A DNA stretch of 64,000 nt from an uncultured Phycisphaerales bacterium (lineage in GTDB: Bacteria > Planctomycetota > Phycisphaerae > WQYP01), in NCBI GenBank assembly GCA_903845195.1, contig CAIMWO010000079.1:62001-126000 (forward strand), in the 5' to 3' direction. Shown here in pieces: positions 54,327-63,010 of this stretch. Numbering within the stretch: position 1 is the first letter of the stretch; the number at the start of each line of letters is the position of its first letter. A model generated the notes under the pieces. The model made no database searches and was not told the DNA's origin. It saw nothing but the letters and a program-made list of their open reading frames with translations. The position numbers and the translations under genes are program-made.

Positions 54327-55196
54327 ATGTCGTTGGTTGCGGGAAATTATTTGTTGGTGAGGGGCCGGGGGGGGCGGGCGGTTTCGGTTTGGCCGCGGCG
54401 GGTGTTTATTGCGCTGACGCTGGGGTTTGTGGGGGTGTTCTTGGTGGTGCCGCTGGTGTCGTTGTTTGTGGGGGCGTTTGCGAAGGGGTGGGGTTGGTAC
54501 TGGAAGACTCTGGGGGAGGAGAATTCGCTGCATGCGGTGAAGATGACGCTGCTGGTGGCGGCGATCGCGGTGCCGCTGAATACGGTGTTTGGGGTGGCGG
54601 CGGCGTGGGCGATCGCGAAGTTTGAGTTTCGTGGGAAGGCGTTGTTGACGACGATCATTGATTTGCCGTTTGCGATCAGTCCGGTGATTTCAGGGTTGAT
54701 CTTTGTGATGTTGTTTGGGCGTCAGGGCTGGTTTGGGCCGTGGCTGGAGGCGCATGATTTCCGGATTATTTTTGCGTTGCCGGGGGTGGTGCTGGCGACG
54801 TGCTTCGTGACGTTTCCGTTCGTGGCGCGGGAGTTGATCCCGCTGATGCAGGAGCAGGGGACACTGGAGGAGCAGGCGGCGATCTCGCTGGGGGCGAGCG
54901 GGTGGCAGACGTTTTGGCGGGTGACGGCGCCGAACATCAAGTGGGGGTTGTTGTATGGGATTATTTTGTGCAACGCGCGGGCGATGGGCGAATTCGGCGC
55001 GATCAGCGTGGTGACGGGAAATCAGCCGGGGGAGACGAACACGATGCCGCGGGAGATCGAGAATTTGTACCAGGGATTCAATATTCCCGGGGCGCTGGCG
55101 CTATCGAGCGTGCTGGCGATGCTGGGGGTGGTGACGCTGGTGGCGAAGAGCTTTTTGGAGTGGAAGATTCGGCGGGACAGCGAGGGAGAGAGTTGA
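54327..55196 (+). CDS. cysW: Sulfate ABC transporter permease CysW
   Basis: A 289-residue permease with six helices. The signature RVFIALTLGFVGVFLVVPLV, DLPFAISPVISGLIFVMLFG and EEQAAISLGASGWQTFWRVT (EAA loop), GLLYGIILCNARAMGEFGAI and SVVTGNQPGETNTMPREIEN are those of CysW. It pairs with CysT. No cysA ATPase gene follows; the next genes are porins after a 460-base spacer rich in repeats. Confidence 0.95.
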   Translation: MSLVAGNYLLVRGRGGRAVSVWPRRVFIALTLGFVGVFLVVPLVSLFVGAFAKGWGWYWKTLGEENSLHAVKMTLLVAAIAVPLNTVFGVAAAWAIAKFEFRGKALLTTIIDLPFAISPVISGLIFVMLFGRQGWFGPWLEAHDFRIIFALPGVVLATCFVTFPFVARELIPLMQEQGTLEEQAAISLGASGWQTFWRVTAPNIKWGLLYGIILCNARAMGEFGAISVVTGNQPGETNTMPREIENLYQGFNIPGALALSSVLAMLGVVTLVAKSFLEWKIRRDSEGES

Positions 55197-55656
55197 ACCA
55201 TAGGAATTCTGAATTCTGAGTTCTGAATTCTGAATTGAATGACGACGCTAACACGAAGAAGACAAGGCACGAAGGACCACGAATGAACACGGCGCGGCGG
55301 AGATGCAACCAAACGCGAAACATGAAACGCGAAACGCGAAACCGATAGAACTGCTGTCTGGAAAACACGCAGATGCGAGATAGCAATACGAATGAACGCA
55401 TATGTTCTTCGATGGAGAAAGGATGGATGGGTGTGATGGTTAGGAACAGGTGGGATATGGTGGGTGCTTACTTGAGGCCTCGGGGGGCGCGGGAGTACTG
55501 TTGTCGGGGTTGATGATTGGGAGCAGTATTTTCTGACATGAATACCCAGAAATGGGATAGAAGACTCGGGAAGCGGGCGGTCTGAAACTATGCAGAAATG
55601 CCGCCACGCGTTATAAATTCGTTACTTATTCCTGCCGTAATACGGGAGGAAGCCTT
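55197..55656. other. Repeat-rich 460-base spacer upstream of the porins
   Basis: Holds the GAATTCT-word array (55201-55236), a CACGAATGAACAC fragment (55279-55292), a CGCGAAACATGAAACGCGAA repeat (55311-55343), and further AT-rich sequence. No convincing coding region. A TATAAA-like box at 55613-55618 may be a -10 element for the first porin; a matching -35 is not clear. Confidence 0.6.
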
Positions 55657-57255
55657 ATGGAGAAAGTCATGACATTGGTTAGTCATTGGTCGAAGCGGGC
55701 GGCGGTGGCGGCTTCGTTGCTTACGTTGATTGGCGGGACGTCGGCTTGGGCGGCGGGTCCGGCGGAGGGGAATGCGGATTTGACGAACGAGCTTCAGGCG
55801 TTGAGAACGCGCATCCAGCAGTTGGAGGCGAAGGAGAATGAGAACTGGCTCACCGAAGAACGGGCGAACCAGATCAAGTCGATCGTGCAGGAAGTGATCG
55901 CGGACTCCAAGACGCGAGGGACGTTCGCGGATGGTCCGGACATTGGATACAAGGATGGTTTTTACATCCAGACGGCGGACAAGAATTTTAAATTGGTGAT
56001 CGGCGGGTTCGTGCAGTTCCGTTACACGTATGCGTATCAGCATGCGAGTGCGACCGGGGCGAATGCGACGACGCCGTTTGCGTCGATCGGGACGAACAAT
56101 CAGCAGAACGCCAATGGATTTGATATTCGCCGGGCGCGGGTGAATTTTTCGGGCAACGCATTTTCGCCGGACATCTTCTTCAAGTTGGAGGGGGATTTTT
56201 ACGGGGCGTCGAACGGATCGAACCTGACGGGCGCTTCGGCCAACGGGGCGGCGGTGCAGACGACGAGCGCCAGCGGGAACTTTTCGGTGACGGATGCGTA
56301 CATCGGGTACGTCTGGAGCGACCAGATCAAGGTGCGGGCCGGTGCGTTCAAGGCGCCGTTCACGAAGGCGGAATTGATGTCGGACACGAAGCTGGCATTC
56401 ATGGAACGGCCGGAGGAGAACACGCCATTTGATGCCCAGCGATCGATCGGTCTGAGCCTGTTCGGCGATATTCAGAAGGACACGCTGGGGTACGAAGTGA
56501 ACGTGAACAACGGGAGCAATTCGAATTACCTGCGCCGGGCGGATACGAACAACACGTTTGGCACGGGCACGCCGAGTTCGAATTACGACAACCGGCTGGC
56601 GTTTTACGGGCGTGTGAACTGGGCGGGAGCGGGGAAGATTTCGGACATTTTCGCCGGCGAATCGGACCTGCGGAAGGACAACCGGGATTTTGTGTGGATG
56701 CTGGGGGCGGCGGGCGGTTATGAATCGCAGAACAGCGACAACGCGGCGTTTTCGCAGGCCACGACCACGGTGAACGGGATCAGCTCGAGCACCAATGGGT
56801 TTACGAACTACGTGCTGAACGGCGATGTGTTCAAGGGGACGGTGGACTGGTCGGGCAAGTGGCAGGGCTGGTCGGTCAACACGGCGGCGTATTTCCAGCA
56901 GGTGAATGCGAACCACAAGGTTGCGGATTACACGACGTCGGCGACGACGCTGGCGCCGTTCGACACGGACAAGGGTTCGTTTTTCCAGCATGGGTATTAC
57001 GGTCAGATCGGCTACATGATTGTGCCGCAGAAGTTTGAAGTGCTGGGGCGGGCCGGGGCGATTTTGACGGAAGGGAATCCGAGCATTGGCGATTACTATA
57101 CGCTGGGCGCCAATTATTACCTGTTCGGCAACAATGCGCGGCTCGCGGCGGACGTGACGTATTCGCCGGAGGCGGCGTACACGGATGCGGGGGATGCATC
57201 GATTCAGAACACGCATGAGGTGATTTTGAAGTTGCAGTTGCAGTTGGCGTTCTAG
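55657..57255 (+). CDS. OprP/OprO-like porin, copy 1
   Basis: A 532-residue outer-membrane protein. Signal peptide KRAAVAASLLTLIGGTSAWAA, a short coiled coil (LTNELQALRTRIQQLEAKEN, typical of these trimeric porins), then a 16-strand type barrel with KLVIGGFVQFRYTYAYQHAS, NANGFDIRRARVNFSG, IFFKLEGDFYG and the closing aromatic-ended strand EVILKLQLQLAF. This is the phosphate-selective porin O/P family. The ATG has GGGAGGA six bases upstream. Nearby sulfate permeases suggest an oxyanion substrate. A close tandem paralogue follows. Confidence 0.92.
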   Translation: MEKVMTLVSHWSKRAAVAASLLTLIGGTSAWAAGPAEGNADLTNELQALRTRIQQLEAKENENWLTEERANQIKSIVQEVIADSKTRGTFADGPDIGYKDGFYIQTADKNFKLVIGGFVQFRYTYAYQHASATGANATTPFASIGTNNQQNANGFDIRRARVNFSGNAFSPDIFFKLEGDFYGASNGSNLTGASANGAAVQTTSASGNFSVTDAYIGYVWSDQIKVRAGAFKAPFTKAELMSDTKLAFMERPEENTPFDAQRSIGLSLFGDIQKDTLGYEVNVNNGSNSNYLRRADTNNTFGTGTPSSNYDNRLAFYGRVNWAGAGKISDIFAGESDLRKDNRDFVWMLGAAGGYESQNSDNAAFSQATTTVNGISSSTNGFTNYVLNGDVFKGTVDWSGKWQGWSVNTAAYFQQVNANHKVADYTTSATTLAPFDTDKGSFFQHGYYGQIGYMIVPQKFEVLGRAGAILTEGNPSIGDYYTLGANYYLFGNNARLAADVTYSPEAAYTDAGDASIQNTHEVILKLQLQLAF

Positions 57256-57290
57256 CGAGAAGCAGGAAGCAAGAATAAAGAAATAAGAAG

Positions 57291-57327
57291 ACCGGGGCTC
57301 CCGCGAAGGGGGCCCTGGTTGTTTTTT
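57291..57327 (+). terminator. Intrinsic terminator of porin 1
   Basis: ACCGGGGCTCCC pairs over 12 positions with GGGGGCCCTGGT (two G-U), followed by a six-T run. The same terminator recurs after porin 2 at 59264-59299, so it was duplicated with the gene. Confidence 0.92.
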
Positions 57328-57334
57328 GCGCGGG

Positions 57335-57391
57335 GGGACGACGTAAATTAGCCACAAATAAACACGAATGAACACGAATGTTCTTAGAAGA
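57335..57391 (+). repeat. Solo copy of the MITE end sequence
   Basis: GACGACGTAAATTAGCCACA followed by AATAAACACGAATGAACACG is nearly identical to 53981-54018, but no matching inverted copy exists within the following 250 bases. It may be a solo end or an ancestral word array. Confidence 0.7.
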
Positions 57392-57402
57392 GTTGGGTGA
57401 TT

Positions 57403-57430
57403 GGGCCGGCGGCGGAGCCGCACGGCTCTG
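57403..57430 (+). repeat. 28-bp GAGCCGCACGGCTC palindromic repeat, copy 2
   Basis: Identical to 62661-62688 and the reverse complement of 9840-9867. All three intergenic or coding copies have the same flank GGGCCGGCGGCG. Confidence 0.88.
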
Positions 57431-57647
57431 AGGGGGTGGGATAATGGGGCTGGCCTGTAAGAAGGCAGTGGGTGGCGGGGGGCACGCGGGGTGGGGGATT
57501 TATTCATAAATACCTGTGGGGTTTCTTAACGGGTTCTTAAAGGTGTGCGGCTACTGTACCGGCCTGTCAGGGGAAGGTTGTGCGCTTTTTGGGCGCGGAA
57601 TATCCGGGGCATGGCGTCTCGGAAGGAACTTTTTTTGGAGGCATCTC

Positions 57648-59228
57648 ATGATGCAACATGCTCACTGGTCGAAGCGGGCTGCGATGGCGGCTTCCTTTTT
57701 GACCCTCGTCACCGGTTCGGCGGCCTTTGCGGCGAGCCCGGCTGACGCCAGTGGCGCTGGTCTCACCGATGAGGTCCAGGCCTTGAAGACGCGCATCCAG
57801 CAGTTGGAAGCGAAGGAAAACGAAAACTGGCTCACGGAAGAGCGGGCGAACCAGATCAAGTCGATCGTGCAGGAAGTGATTGCGGATTCCAAGACGCGGG
57901 GGACGTTCGCGGATGGGCCGGATATTGGCTACAAGGATGGGTTCTACATCCAGACGGCGGACAAGAATTTCAAGCTGGTGATCGGCGGGTTCGTGCAGTT
58001 CCGTTACACGTATGCGTATCAGCATGCGAGTGCGACCGGGGCCAATGCGACGACGCCGTTTGCGGCGGTGGGCACGAACAATCAGCAGAACGCCAACGGT
58101 TTTGACATTCGCCGGGCGCGGGTGAGCTTTGCCGGTAATGCGTTTTCGCCGGACATCTTCTTCAAGTTGGAAGGCGATTTTTACGGTGGTGCGCCGGGGT
58201 CTAACCTGACGGGGGCATCGGCCAACGGAGCGGCGGTGAACACGACTTCGGCCAGCGGAAACTTTGGCGTGACGGACGCATTCATCGGGTATAGCTGGAG
58301 CGACCAGATCAAGGTGCGTGCGGGTTCGTTCAAGGTGCCGTTCACGAAGGCGGAGTTGATGTCGGACACGAAGATCGGGTTCATGGAGCGTGCGGAAGAG
58401 AACACGCCATTCGATGCCCAGCGGGCGATCGGCATGAGCGTGTTCGGGGACATCATCAAGAATCAGTTGAACTATGAATTGAACATCAACAACGGGATGA
58501 ACTCGAACCAGTATCGCCGGGTGGACACGAATAACACGCTGGGTACCGGGACGCCGAGTTCGAATTACGATAATCGTCTGGCGTATTATGGCCGCGTGAA
58601 CTGGGCGGGCAGCGGGACGATTGCGGAGTTTTACAGCGGTGAATCGGACCTGCGGAAGGACAACCGGGATTTCATCTGGATGCTGGGCGCTGCGGGCGGT
58701 TATGAATCGCAGAACAGCGACAACGCGGCATTTTCGCAGAGCACGACGACGGTGAACGGCATCAGCTCGAGCACGAACGGATTCACGAACTACACGCTGA
58801 ACGGCGACCTGTTCAAGGGGACGGTGGATCTCTCGGCGAAGTGGCAGGGATGGTCGTTCAACGGTGCGGCGTATTTCCAGCAGGTGAATGCGAACAACAA
58901 GCAGGCGGATAGCGGCACGACGTTGGCGCCGTTCAACACGGACAAGGGTTCGTTCTTCCAGCATGCGTACTACGGGCAGATCGGCTACATGATTGTGCCG
59001 CAGAAGTTTGAAGTGTTGGGCCGTGCGGGTGCGATTCTCACCGAGGGCAACGCGAGCATTGCGGATTACTACAGCGTGGGTGCGAACTACTATCTGTACG
59101 GGAACAACGTGAAGGTGTCGGCGGATGTGACGTATTCGCCGGAGGCGGCGTTTTCGGATGCGGGCGATGCGTCGATCGCGAACACTCATGAGGTGATGTT
59201 CAAGCTGCAGTTGCAGTTGGCGTTCTGA
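57648..59228 (+). CDS. OprP/OprO-like porin, copy 2
   Basis: A 526-residue porin closely related to the upstream one along its whole length, with long identical stretches such as TRIQQLEAKENENWLTEERA and GFVQFRYTYAYQHASATGAN. Start at 57648 (MMQHAHWSKRAAMAASFLTL) with GGAG about nine bases upstream; an upstream in-frame start would add a non-signal stretch. Differences cluster in predicted loops and the mid-barrel, for example GAPGSNLTGASANGAAVNTT versus GASNGSNLTGAS, which may change pore selectivity. It likely arose by tandem duplication including the terminator. Confidence 0.92.
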   Translation: MMQHAHWSKRAAMAASFLTLVTGSAAFAASPADASGAGLTDEVQALKTRIQQLEAKENENWLTEERANQIKSIVQEVIADSKTRGTFADGPDIGYKDGFYIQTADKNFKLVIGGFVQFRYTYAYQHASATGANATTPFAAVGTNNQQNANGFDIRRARVSFAGNAFSPDIFFKLEGDFYGGAPGSNLTGASANGAAVNTTSASGNFGVTDAFIGYSWSDQIKVRAGSFKVPFTKAELMSDTKIGFMERAEENTPFDAQRAIGMSVFGDIIKNQLNYELNINNGMNSNQYRRVDTNNTLGTGTPSSNYDNRLAYYGRVNWAGSGTIAEFYSGESDLRKDNRDFIWMLGAAGGYESQNSDNAAFSQSTTTVNGISSSTNGFTNYTLNGDLFKGTVDLSAKWQGWSFNGAAYFQQVNANNKQADSGTTLAPFNTDKGSFFQHAYYGQIGYMIVPQKFEVLGRAGAILTEGNASIADYYSVGANYYLYGNNVKVSADVTYSPEAAFSDAGDASIANTHEVMFKLQLQLAF

Positions 59229-59263
59229 CGAGAAGTCGGAAGCAAGAATAAAGAAGCAAGAAG

Positions 59264-59299
59264 ACCGGGGCTCCCGCGAAGGGGGCCCTGGTTGTTTTT
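59264..59299 (+). terminator. Intrinsic terminator of porin 2
   Basis: The same 12-bp stem ACCGGGGCTCCC/GGGGGCCCTGGT as after porin 1, then a five-T run. It lies immediately before a convergent small gene. Confidence 0.92.
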
Positions 59300-59323
59300 G
59301 CGCGGGGATTATTGAGGGGGGAT

Positions 59324-59761
59324 TCAGGCGAGGTGGACGGTCCAGTGGGCGAAGAGGTGGGCGAGGGACCAGGTGGCGGGAACGGGGATCCAGCAGGCCC
59401 AGAGGAGGAGGAGGGCGAAGAGGCGCCAGTAGGCGGGGCCGAAGAGGGGGTGGATGTGGTCGCGGTAGCGGCAGATGACCTGGTAGAGGATGAGGCCGGC
59501 GAGGATGGAGGGGAGGATGAGGAAGAGGATGCCGACGGGGCCGAGGGAGTGGGAGAGGAGGAGGCCGGGGATCCAGGCGAGGGGTGACCAGATGGAGAAG
59601 TCGAGGGATTCGGCCAGGCAGATGGGGCCGACCATGGTTTTGCCGACTTGCCAGCAGAGGTCGATGTGGGCGTAGGTGAGGAGTATGGGGAAGAGGGCGG
59701 GGGGCACGATGGGGCGTGCCGGGGCGGTGCGTGTGCCGGCATAGGATAGGACCAGGGGCAT
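59324..59761 (-). CDS. Small polytopic membrane protein
   Basis: A 145-residue hydrophobic protein with about four helices (IVPPALFPILLTYAHIDLCW, SPLAWIPGLLLSHSLGPVGI, LILPSILAGLILYQVICRYR, RLFALLLLWACWIPVPATWS). The start at 59761 has GAGG upstream. I do not recognise a family; the pattern with scattered Pro and Trp is like small DUF-type membrane proteins. It is convergent with porin 2. Confidence 0.55.
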   Translation of the reverse strand: MPLVLSYAGTRTAPARPIVPPALFPILLTYAHIDLCWQVGKTMVGPICLAESLDFSIWSPLAWIPGLLLSHSLGPVGILFLILPSILAGLILYQVICRYRDHIHPLFGPAYWRLFALLLLWACWIPVPATWSLAHLFAHWTVHLA

Positions 59762-59964
59762 TGTTACCTCACTTGCGCCGAATGGGTCTGCGACAAGCTG
59801 TCGGGACTTTGTGTGGGTGCGATGACGGACCAGTTACTCGGATATCGTCAACGGGAGGAAAAAACGGGAGGGAAAAGTGGGAAAATGCAATGGCGAATGT
59901 CGCGGGGCGGAGGAGATGGGGCGGATCGCGGGTAGACGTGCGGGGACCGTGGGAGACGGTGAGT

Positions 59965-60720
59965 TCAGGCGGGTTTGCGGAGGCGGAAGGCGATGGAGTA
60001 GGGGCGGTGTTGGGCGTTGTGCAGGGTCTTGGCGTCTGGGGCGAGGGCGTGGCGCTCGGGGGTGATGCAGGGCTCGCGGAGTTCTTCGATGGTGAAACCG
60101 GCATCGCGGAAGGCTTTCCAATAGACGCTGAGTGGACGGTGGTACCAGAGGAACTCGGAAGTGAAATGGGCCCAGGGAGGATCGCGCTGCTGCGATTCGA
60201 GGAAGTAGCTGTGCGTCCATTCGTAGGTGATGTGAACGCCCTGGCCGGCGTGGGCGCGGCCTTGCGGGAAACAAGGGTGCGAAAAAATGGCGATGACGAT
60301 GCCGGCGGGCTTGAGGACGCGGTTGGCGGTGCGGAGTGCGGCGTCAAGGTCGGGGGTGTCCATGAGCACGTAGTTGAAGAGGACGGCGTCGAGGGAGGCG
60401 TCGGGGACGGTGGCGAGGATGCCGCAATCATCGACGCGGAAGTCGAGGCCGGGGTAGGATTCGCGGGCGATGCGGATCATTTCGGGGGAGAGGTCTGTGC
60501 CGCGGACGGTGGCGCCGGCGCGGTCGAGTTGGGCGGTGAGGTAGCCGGTGCCGCAGCCGACGTCGAGGATGGTGAGGTTTTTGGGTGGGCCGAGGAGTTC
60601 GTGGAGTACGGGGTCGGAGTTGAGGCGGCGGTTGCGGTCGCCGTGGTCGCCGACCTGGGTGCGCCAGTCTGCGGCCTTTTGGTCCCAACTGCGGCGGATG
60701 TCTGCGAGAGGGTCTTCCAT
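59965..60720 (-). CDS. SAM-dependent methyltransferase
   Basis: A 251-residue class I methyltransferase. Motif I LTILDVGCGTGYLTAQLDRA binds AdoMet, then GTDLSPEMIRIARESYPGLD (motif II), SLDAVLFNYVLMDTPDLDAAL and a C-terminal HITYEWTHSYFLESQQ region. This resembles the UbiE/COQ5-like and small-molecule class; the substrate is unknown. The start at 60720 (MEDPLADIRRSWDQKA) is preferred; one at 60756 is possible. The preceding 350 bases (60721-61072) contain only repeats. Confidence 0.88.
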   Translation of the reverse strand: MEDPLADIRRSWDQKAADWRTQVGDHGDRNRRLNSDPVLHELLGPPKNLTILDVGCGTGYLTAQLDRAGATVRGTDLSPEMIRIARESYPGLDFRVDDCGILATVPDASLDAVLFNYVLMDTPDLDAALRTANRVLKPAGIVIAIFSHPCFPQGRAHAGQGVHITYEWTHSYFLESQQRDPPWAHFTSEFLWYHRPLSVYWKAFRDAGFTIEELREPCITPERHALAPDAKTLHNAQHRPYSIAFRLRKPA

Positions 60721-60806
60721 GTTTGGGATTATGACGGAGTGGCGGAGAGGGGACAAATCAATGATGCATGCCTATGGCGTGCGCTGCGCGGGAGAGGCAT
60801 GGTACG

Positions 60807-60850
60807 CGGCGGCGGGCTTTGGTAACGCTCGCCTGTGGCGGCTCGCGGCT
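60807..60850. repeat. 44-bp CGCTCGCCTGTGGCGG repeat, copy 1
   Basis: A 44-base stretch identical to 63011-63054. Two shorter, slightly diverged relatives lie at 60939-60976 and 62751-62788. All share CGCTCGCCTGTGGCGG and a CGCGG(C/G)T(A/T)AA end. A weakly similar segment is at 59917-59940. Confidence 0.88.
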
Positions 60851-60900
60851 AAACGTTCGTGGGCCGTGGGCCGTGGGCCGTGGTTCGTGGGTCGTCGGTC
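60846..60900. repeat. GTGGGCC-word tandem repeat
   Basis: About seven copies of a 7-base word (CGTGGGC, CGTGGTT, CGTGGGT, CGTCGGT). Same family as the word array inside the YkgJ gene at 35689 and at 62583-62600. Confidence 0.8.
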
Positions 60901-60938
60901 GTGGCGGCGCGTGGCGTCGATCTGTGCGCATGCGTCGG

Positions 60939-60976
60939 GTGCGGGGAGCGCTCGCCTGTGGCGGGTCGCGGGTAAA
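60939..60976. repeat. CGCTCGCCTGTGGCGG repeat, copy 2
   Basis: Shares the CGCTCGCCTGTGGCGG core and the GGGAGCGCTCG 5' flank with 62751-62788; the end reads GGTCGCGGGTAAA. Confidence 0.8.
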
Positions 60977-61072
60977 TTTTTTCTTGAATGGGCGCGGGGA
61001 AAGGGATATTCGTTGACGCTTCTGCGAGTCAGGAGGATACTCATTTTTTGATTTCGACATTGGAGGCACAGC

Positions 61073-62575
61073 ATGAAATTACAGTTGGCCTTGGTAGCAG
61101 TGGTTTTCTCAGCCAGTACCACACTGGCTCAAACTACTCTTTCCCCCCCTACCACACCGGCGACGACGGAGGCGGCGGCTACGCGGCCGGCGTTTACGCT
61201 GGGCAAAGAGACGACGCGGATTGTGGCGCCGCTGCTGGCGGATGGACGGCCTGATTATGTCGGGGCGCTGGATCAGGCGCGAAGCAAGGGGGTGACGCCG
61301 GAGAACAATGTTCTCGTCGGTCTGCTGGAAGTGTTGGGGACTGGGCCGGAGATGATTTCGCAGAAGATTCACGACGAGTATCTGAAGCGGCTGGGGATCA
61401 CACAGGAGCAGAAGACCACCTTCAAAAACTTTCAGGCGTATCTGAAGGAGGAGGGGATTGAGTACAGCGATGGACTGCAGGTGCAGGAAGACCAGGCGCA
61501 CAAGGGGCGGTGGAACAGCAAGGAATTTCCGGAGATCGCGGCATGGCTGGCGAAGTACGATCAAGCGCTGGACCAGGTGGTCAAGGCGGCGGGGCGCGAG
61601 CGTTACTACTCGCCGCTGATTGCGACTTCGGAACGGGCGCAGTTGATAGGGGTGTTGCTGCCCAGCCTGGGGGGAATTCGCGGTGCGGCCAACGCGCTGA
61701 CGGCGCGGGCGATGTTGCGGTTGGATGGGGGACAGATCAAGGGGTGCCAGGCGGATCTGATCGCGGCGCATCGGTTGGGACGGTTGGTGATGCAAGGGCC
61801 GACGTTGATCGAGAAGCTGGTAGGAATGTCGATTGAGGGGATTGCTGCACGAGGAGATATCACGCTCGCCGACGGCTTAGGACCGGATGCGGCCAAGAAC
61901 TATCTGGCGGAGCTGGGAAAGCAGCCGACGGTGGAAGAAGTGGCCACGTCTGTTGATGAGGTAGAGCGTTTCTCTACGCTTGATGCGGTATTGGCGGTCA
62001 GCAAGTTTGGCGCGCCCTCTCTGGTGGATTCTGACGGCGTAGCCATTGCTGGAGATTGGGGGGATACCAGCCAGGTGGATTGGGACAAAGTGCTCAAGCG
62101 AATGAATGGTTGGTATGACCGCATGGTGTCGGCCATGCGTATGCCAACGTTTGCCGAGCGCCAGACGAAGATGGTCGCGCTGGAGAAGGAGATAGAAGAG
62201 ATCAAGGCCGCGGGAGTCAAGGCCAGCGGGTTGACAGCGACAGACCCAACCGAGCGAACGACTGTTGCGCTGATGTCGATTCTGCTTCCGTCAGTGGGCA
62301 AGGCACGCGTGTTGGCCGACCGGGCGCGGGAGTGGACGGATCTGGGAACGTTGGCGGTGGCGCTGGCGGCGTATCGGGGGGAGAAGGGGGCGTATCCGGA
62401 GAAGTTGGAAGCGCTTGCGCCGGGGTATTTGAAGGAAGTGCCGAAGGATATTTTTGCCGATGCGCCGCTGAAGTATCGGAAGGATGGGGAGGGATATGTG
62501 CTTTATAGCGTTGGGCCGAGCCTCAAGGATGATGGACGCGGTGCGAAGGATATTGTGGTGAGGATGAGCAAGTAG
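61073..62575 (+). CDS. Secreted protein with GspG-like C-terminal segment
   Basis: A 500-residue protein with signal peptide (LQLALVAVVFSASTTLAQ). The middle is helical (GGIRGAANALTARAMLRLDG, SVDEVERFSTLDAVLAVSKF). The last 75 residues (GTLAVALAAYRGEKGAYPEK, KYRKDGEGYVLYSVGPSLKD) match the C-terminal calcium-binding type segment seen in GspG/pseudopilin-like and many uncharacterised Planctomycetota proteins. There is no N-terminal prepilin motif, so it is not itself a pseudopilin. It is probably periplasmic or exported. Its role is unknown. Confidence 0.75.
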   Translation: MKLQLALVAVVFSASTTLAQTTLSPPTTPATTEAAATRPAFTLGKETTRIVAPLLADGRPDYVGALDQARSKGVTPENNVLVGLLEVLGTGPEMISQKIHDEYLKRLGITQEQKTTFKNFQAYLKEEGIEYSDGLQVQEDQAHKGRWNSKEFPEIAAWLAKYDQALDQVVKAAGRERYYSPLIATSERAQLIGVLLPSLGGIRGAANALTARAMLRLDGGQIKGCQADLIAAHRLGRLVMQGPTLIEKLVGMSIEGIAARGDITLADGLGPDAAKNYLAELGKQPTVEEVATSVDEVERFSTLDAVLAVSKFGAPSLVDSDGVAIAGDWGDTSQVDWDKVLKRMNGWYDRMVSAMRMPTFAERQTKMVALEKEIEEIKAAGVKASGLTATDPTERTTVALMSILLPSVGKARVLADRAREWTDLGTLAVALAAYRGEKGAYPEKLEALAPGYLKEVPKDIFADAPLKYRKDGEGYVLYSVGPSLKDDGRGAKDIVVRMSK

Positions 62576-62660
62576 GGAGTTGGTTCGTGGGCCGTGGGTC
62601 ATGCGTGGGGGATAGAACTTTTTCGAGAGGCGAACCTTGCGCGCGATGGCCTGATCAAGC

Positions 62661-62688
62661 GGGCCGGCGGCGGAGCCGCACGGCTCTG
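62661..62688 (+). repeat. 28-bp GAGCCGCACGGCTC palindromic repeat, copy 3
   Basis: Identical to 57403-57430. The upstream 70 bases also resemble the copy inside the CDS at 9840-9867, so the element may be about 85 bases long. Confidence 0.88.
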
Positions 62689-62750
62689 AGGGGGGTGTTG
62701 GGGAAAGGTGAATGCTTCGTGCTTGGTGAGGACGTGTGCGCGGAGGGCGG

Positions 62751-62788
62751 GTGCAGGGAGCGCTCGCCTGTGGCGGCTCGCGGCTAAA
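62751..62788. repeat. CGCTCGCCTGTGGCGG repeat, copy 3
   Basis: As copy 2, with the CGGCTCGCGGCTAAA end found in copies 1 and 4. Confidence 0.8.
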
Positions 62789-62808
62789 CGTGTTTGCACG
62801 ATAGCGTA

Positions 62809-63000
62809 TGCTTGATGGGGCCCCTGCCCTATGAAGCACACGACGCCTGAGTTACGACGCTGGCGGTTTGAGAGTTTGTGGCGCGAAACATGCCCAGCGG
62901 GGCCCCTGCCCCACTGGGCATGGCACCCGATACCCGAGCCCGATCCCGACGGTTTGAAAGGTTGTGGCGCGAACCATGCTTGATGGGGCTCCTGCCCCAT
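62809..63000. repeat. Tandem hairpin repeat, about 82-86-bp period
   Basis: Units start at 62809, 62891 and 62977 with TGC(T/C)(T/C)(G/A)... GGGGCCCCTGCC, and share GACG..GGTTTGA.AG.TTGTGGCGC further on. The second unit has an ATGCCCAG/CTGGGCAT hairpin, while the first and third are partly degraded. About 2.3 units are present. Confidence 0.8.
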
Positions 63001-63010
63001 AGACGGCACA

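Noticed and set aside
53988..57391. CACGAATGAA word arrays as a possible CRISPR array
   Set aside because: Units are 10-11 bases, with no regular 28-37-base repeats, no unique spacers and no cas genes in the window.
59312..59587. Glu/Gly-rich plus-strand frame opposite the small membrane protein
   Set aside because: Composition EEGEEAPVG... is a mirror of hydrophobic minus-strand codons; the minus strand has TM segments and a plausible RBS.
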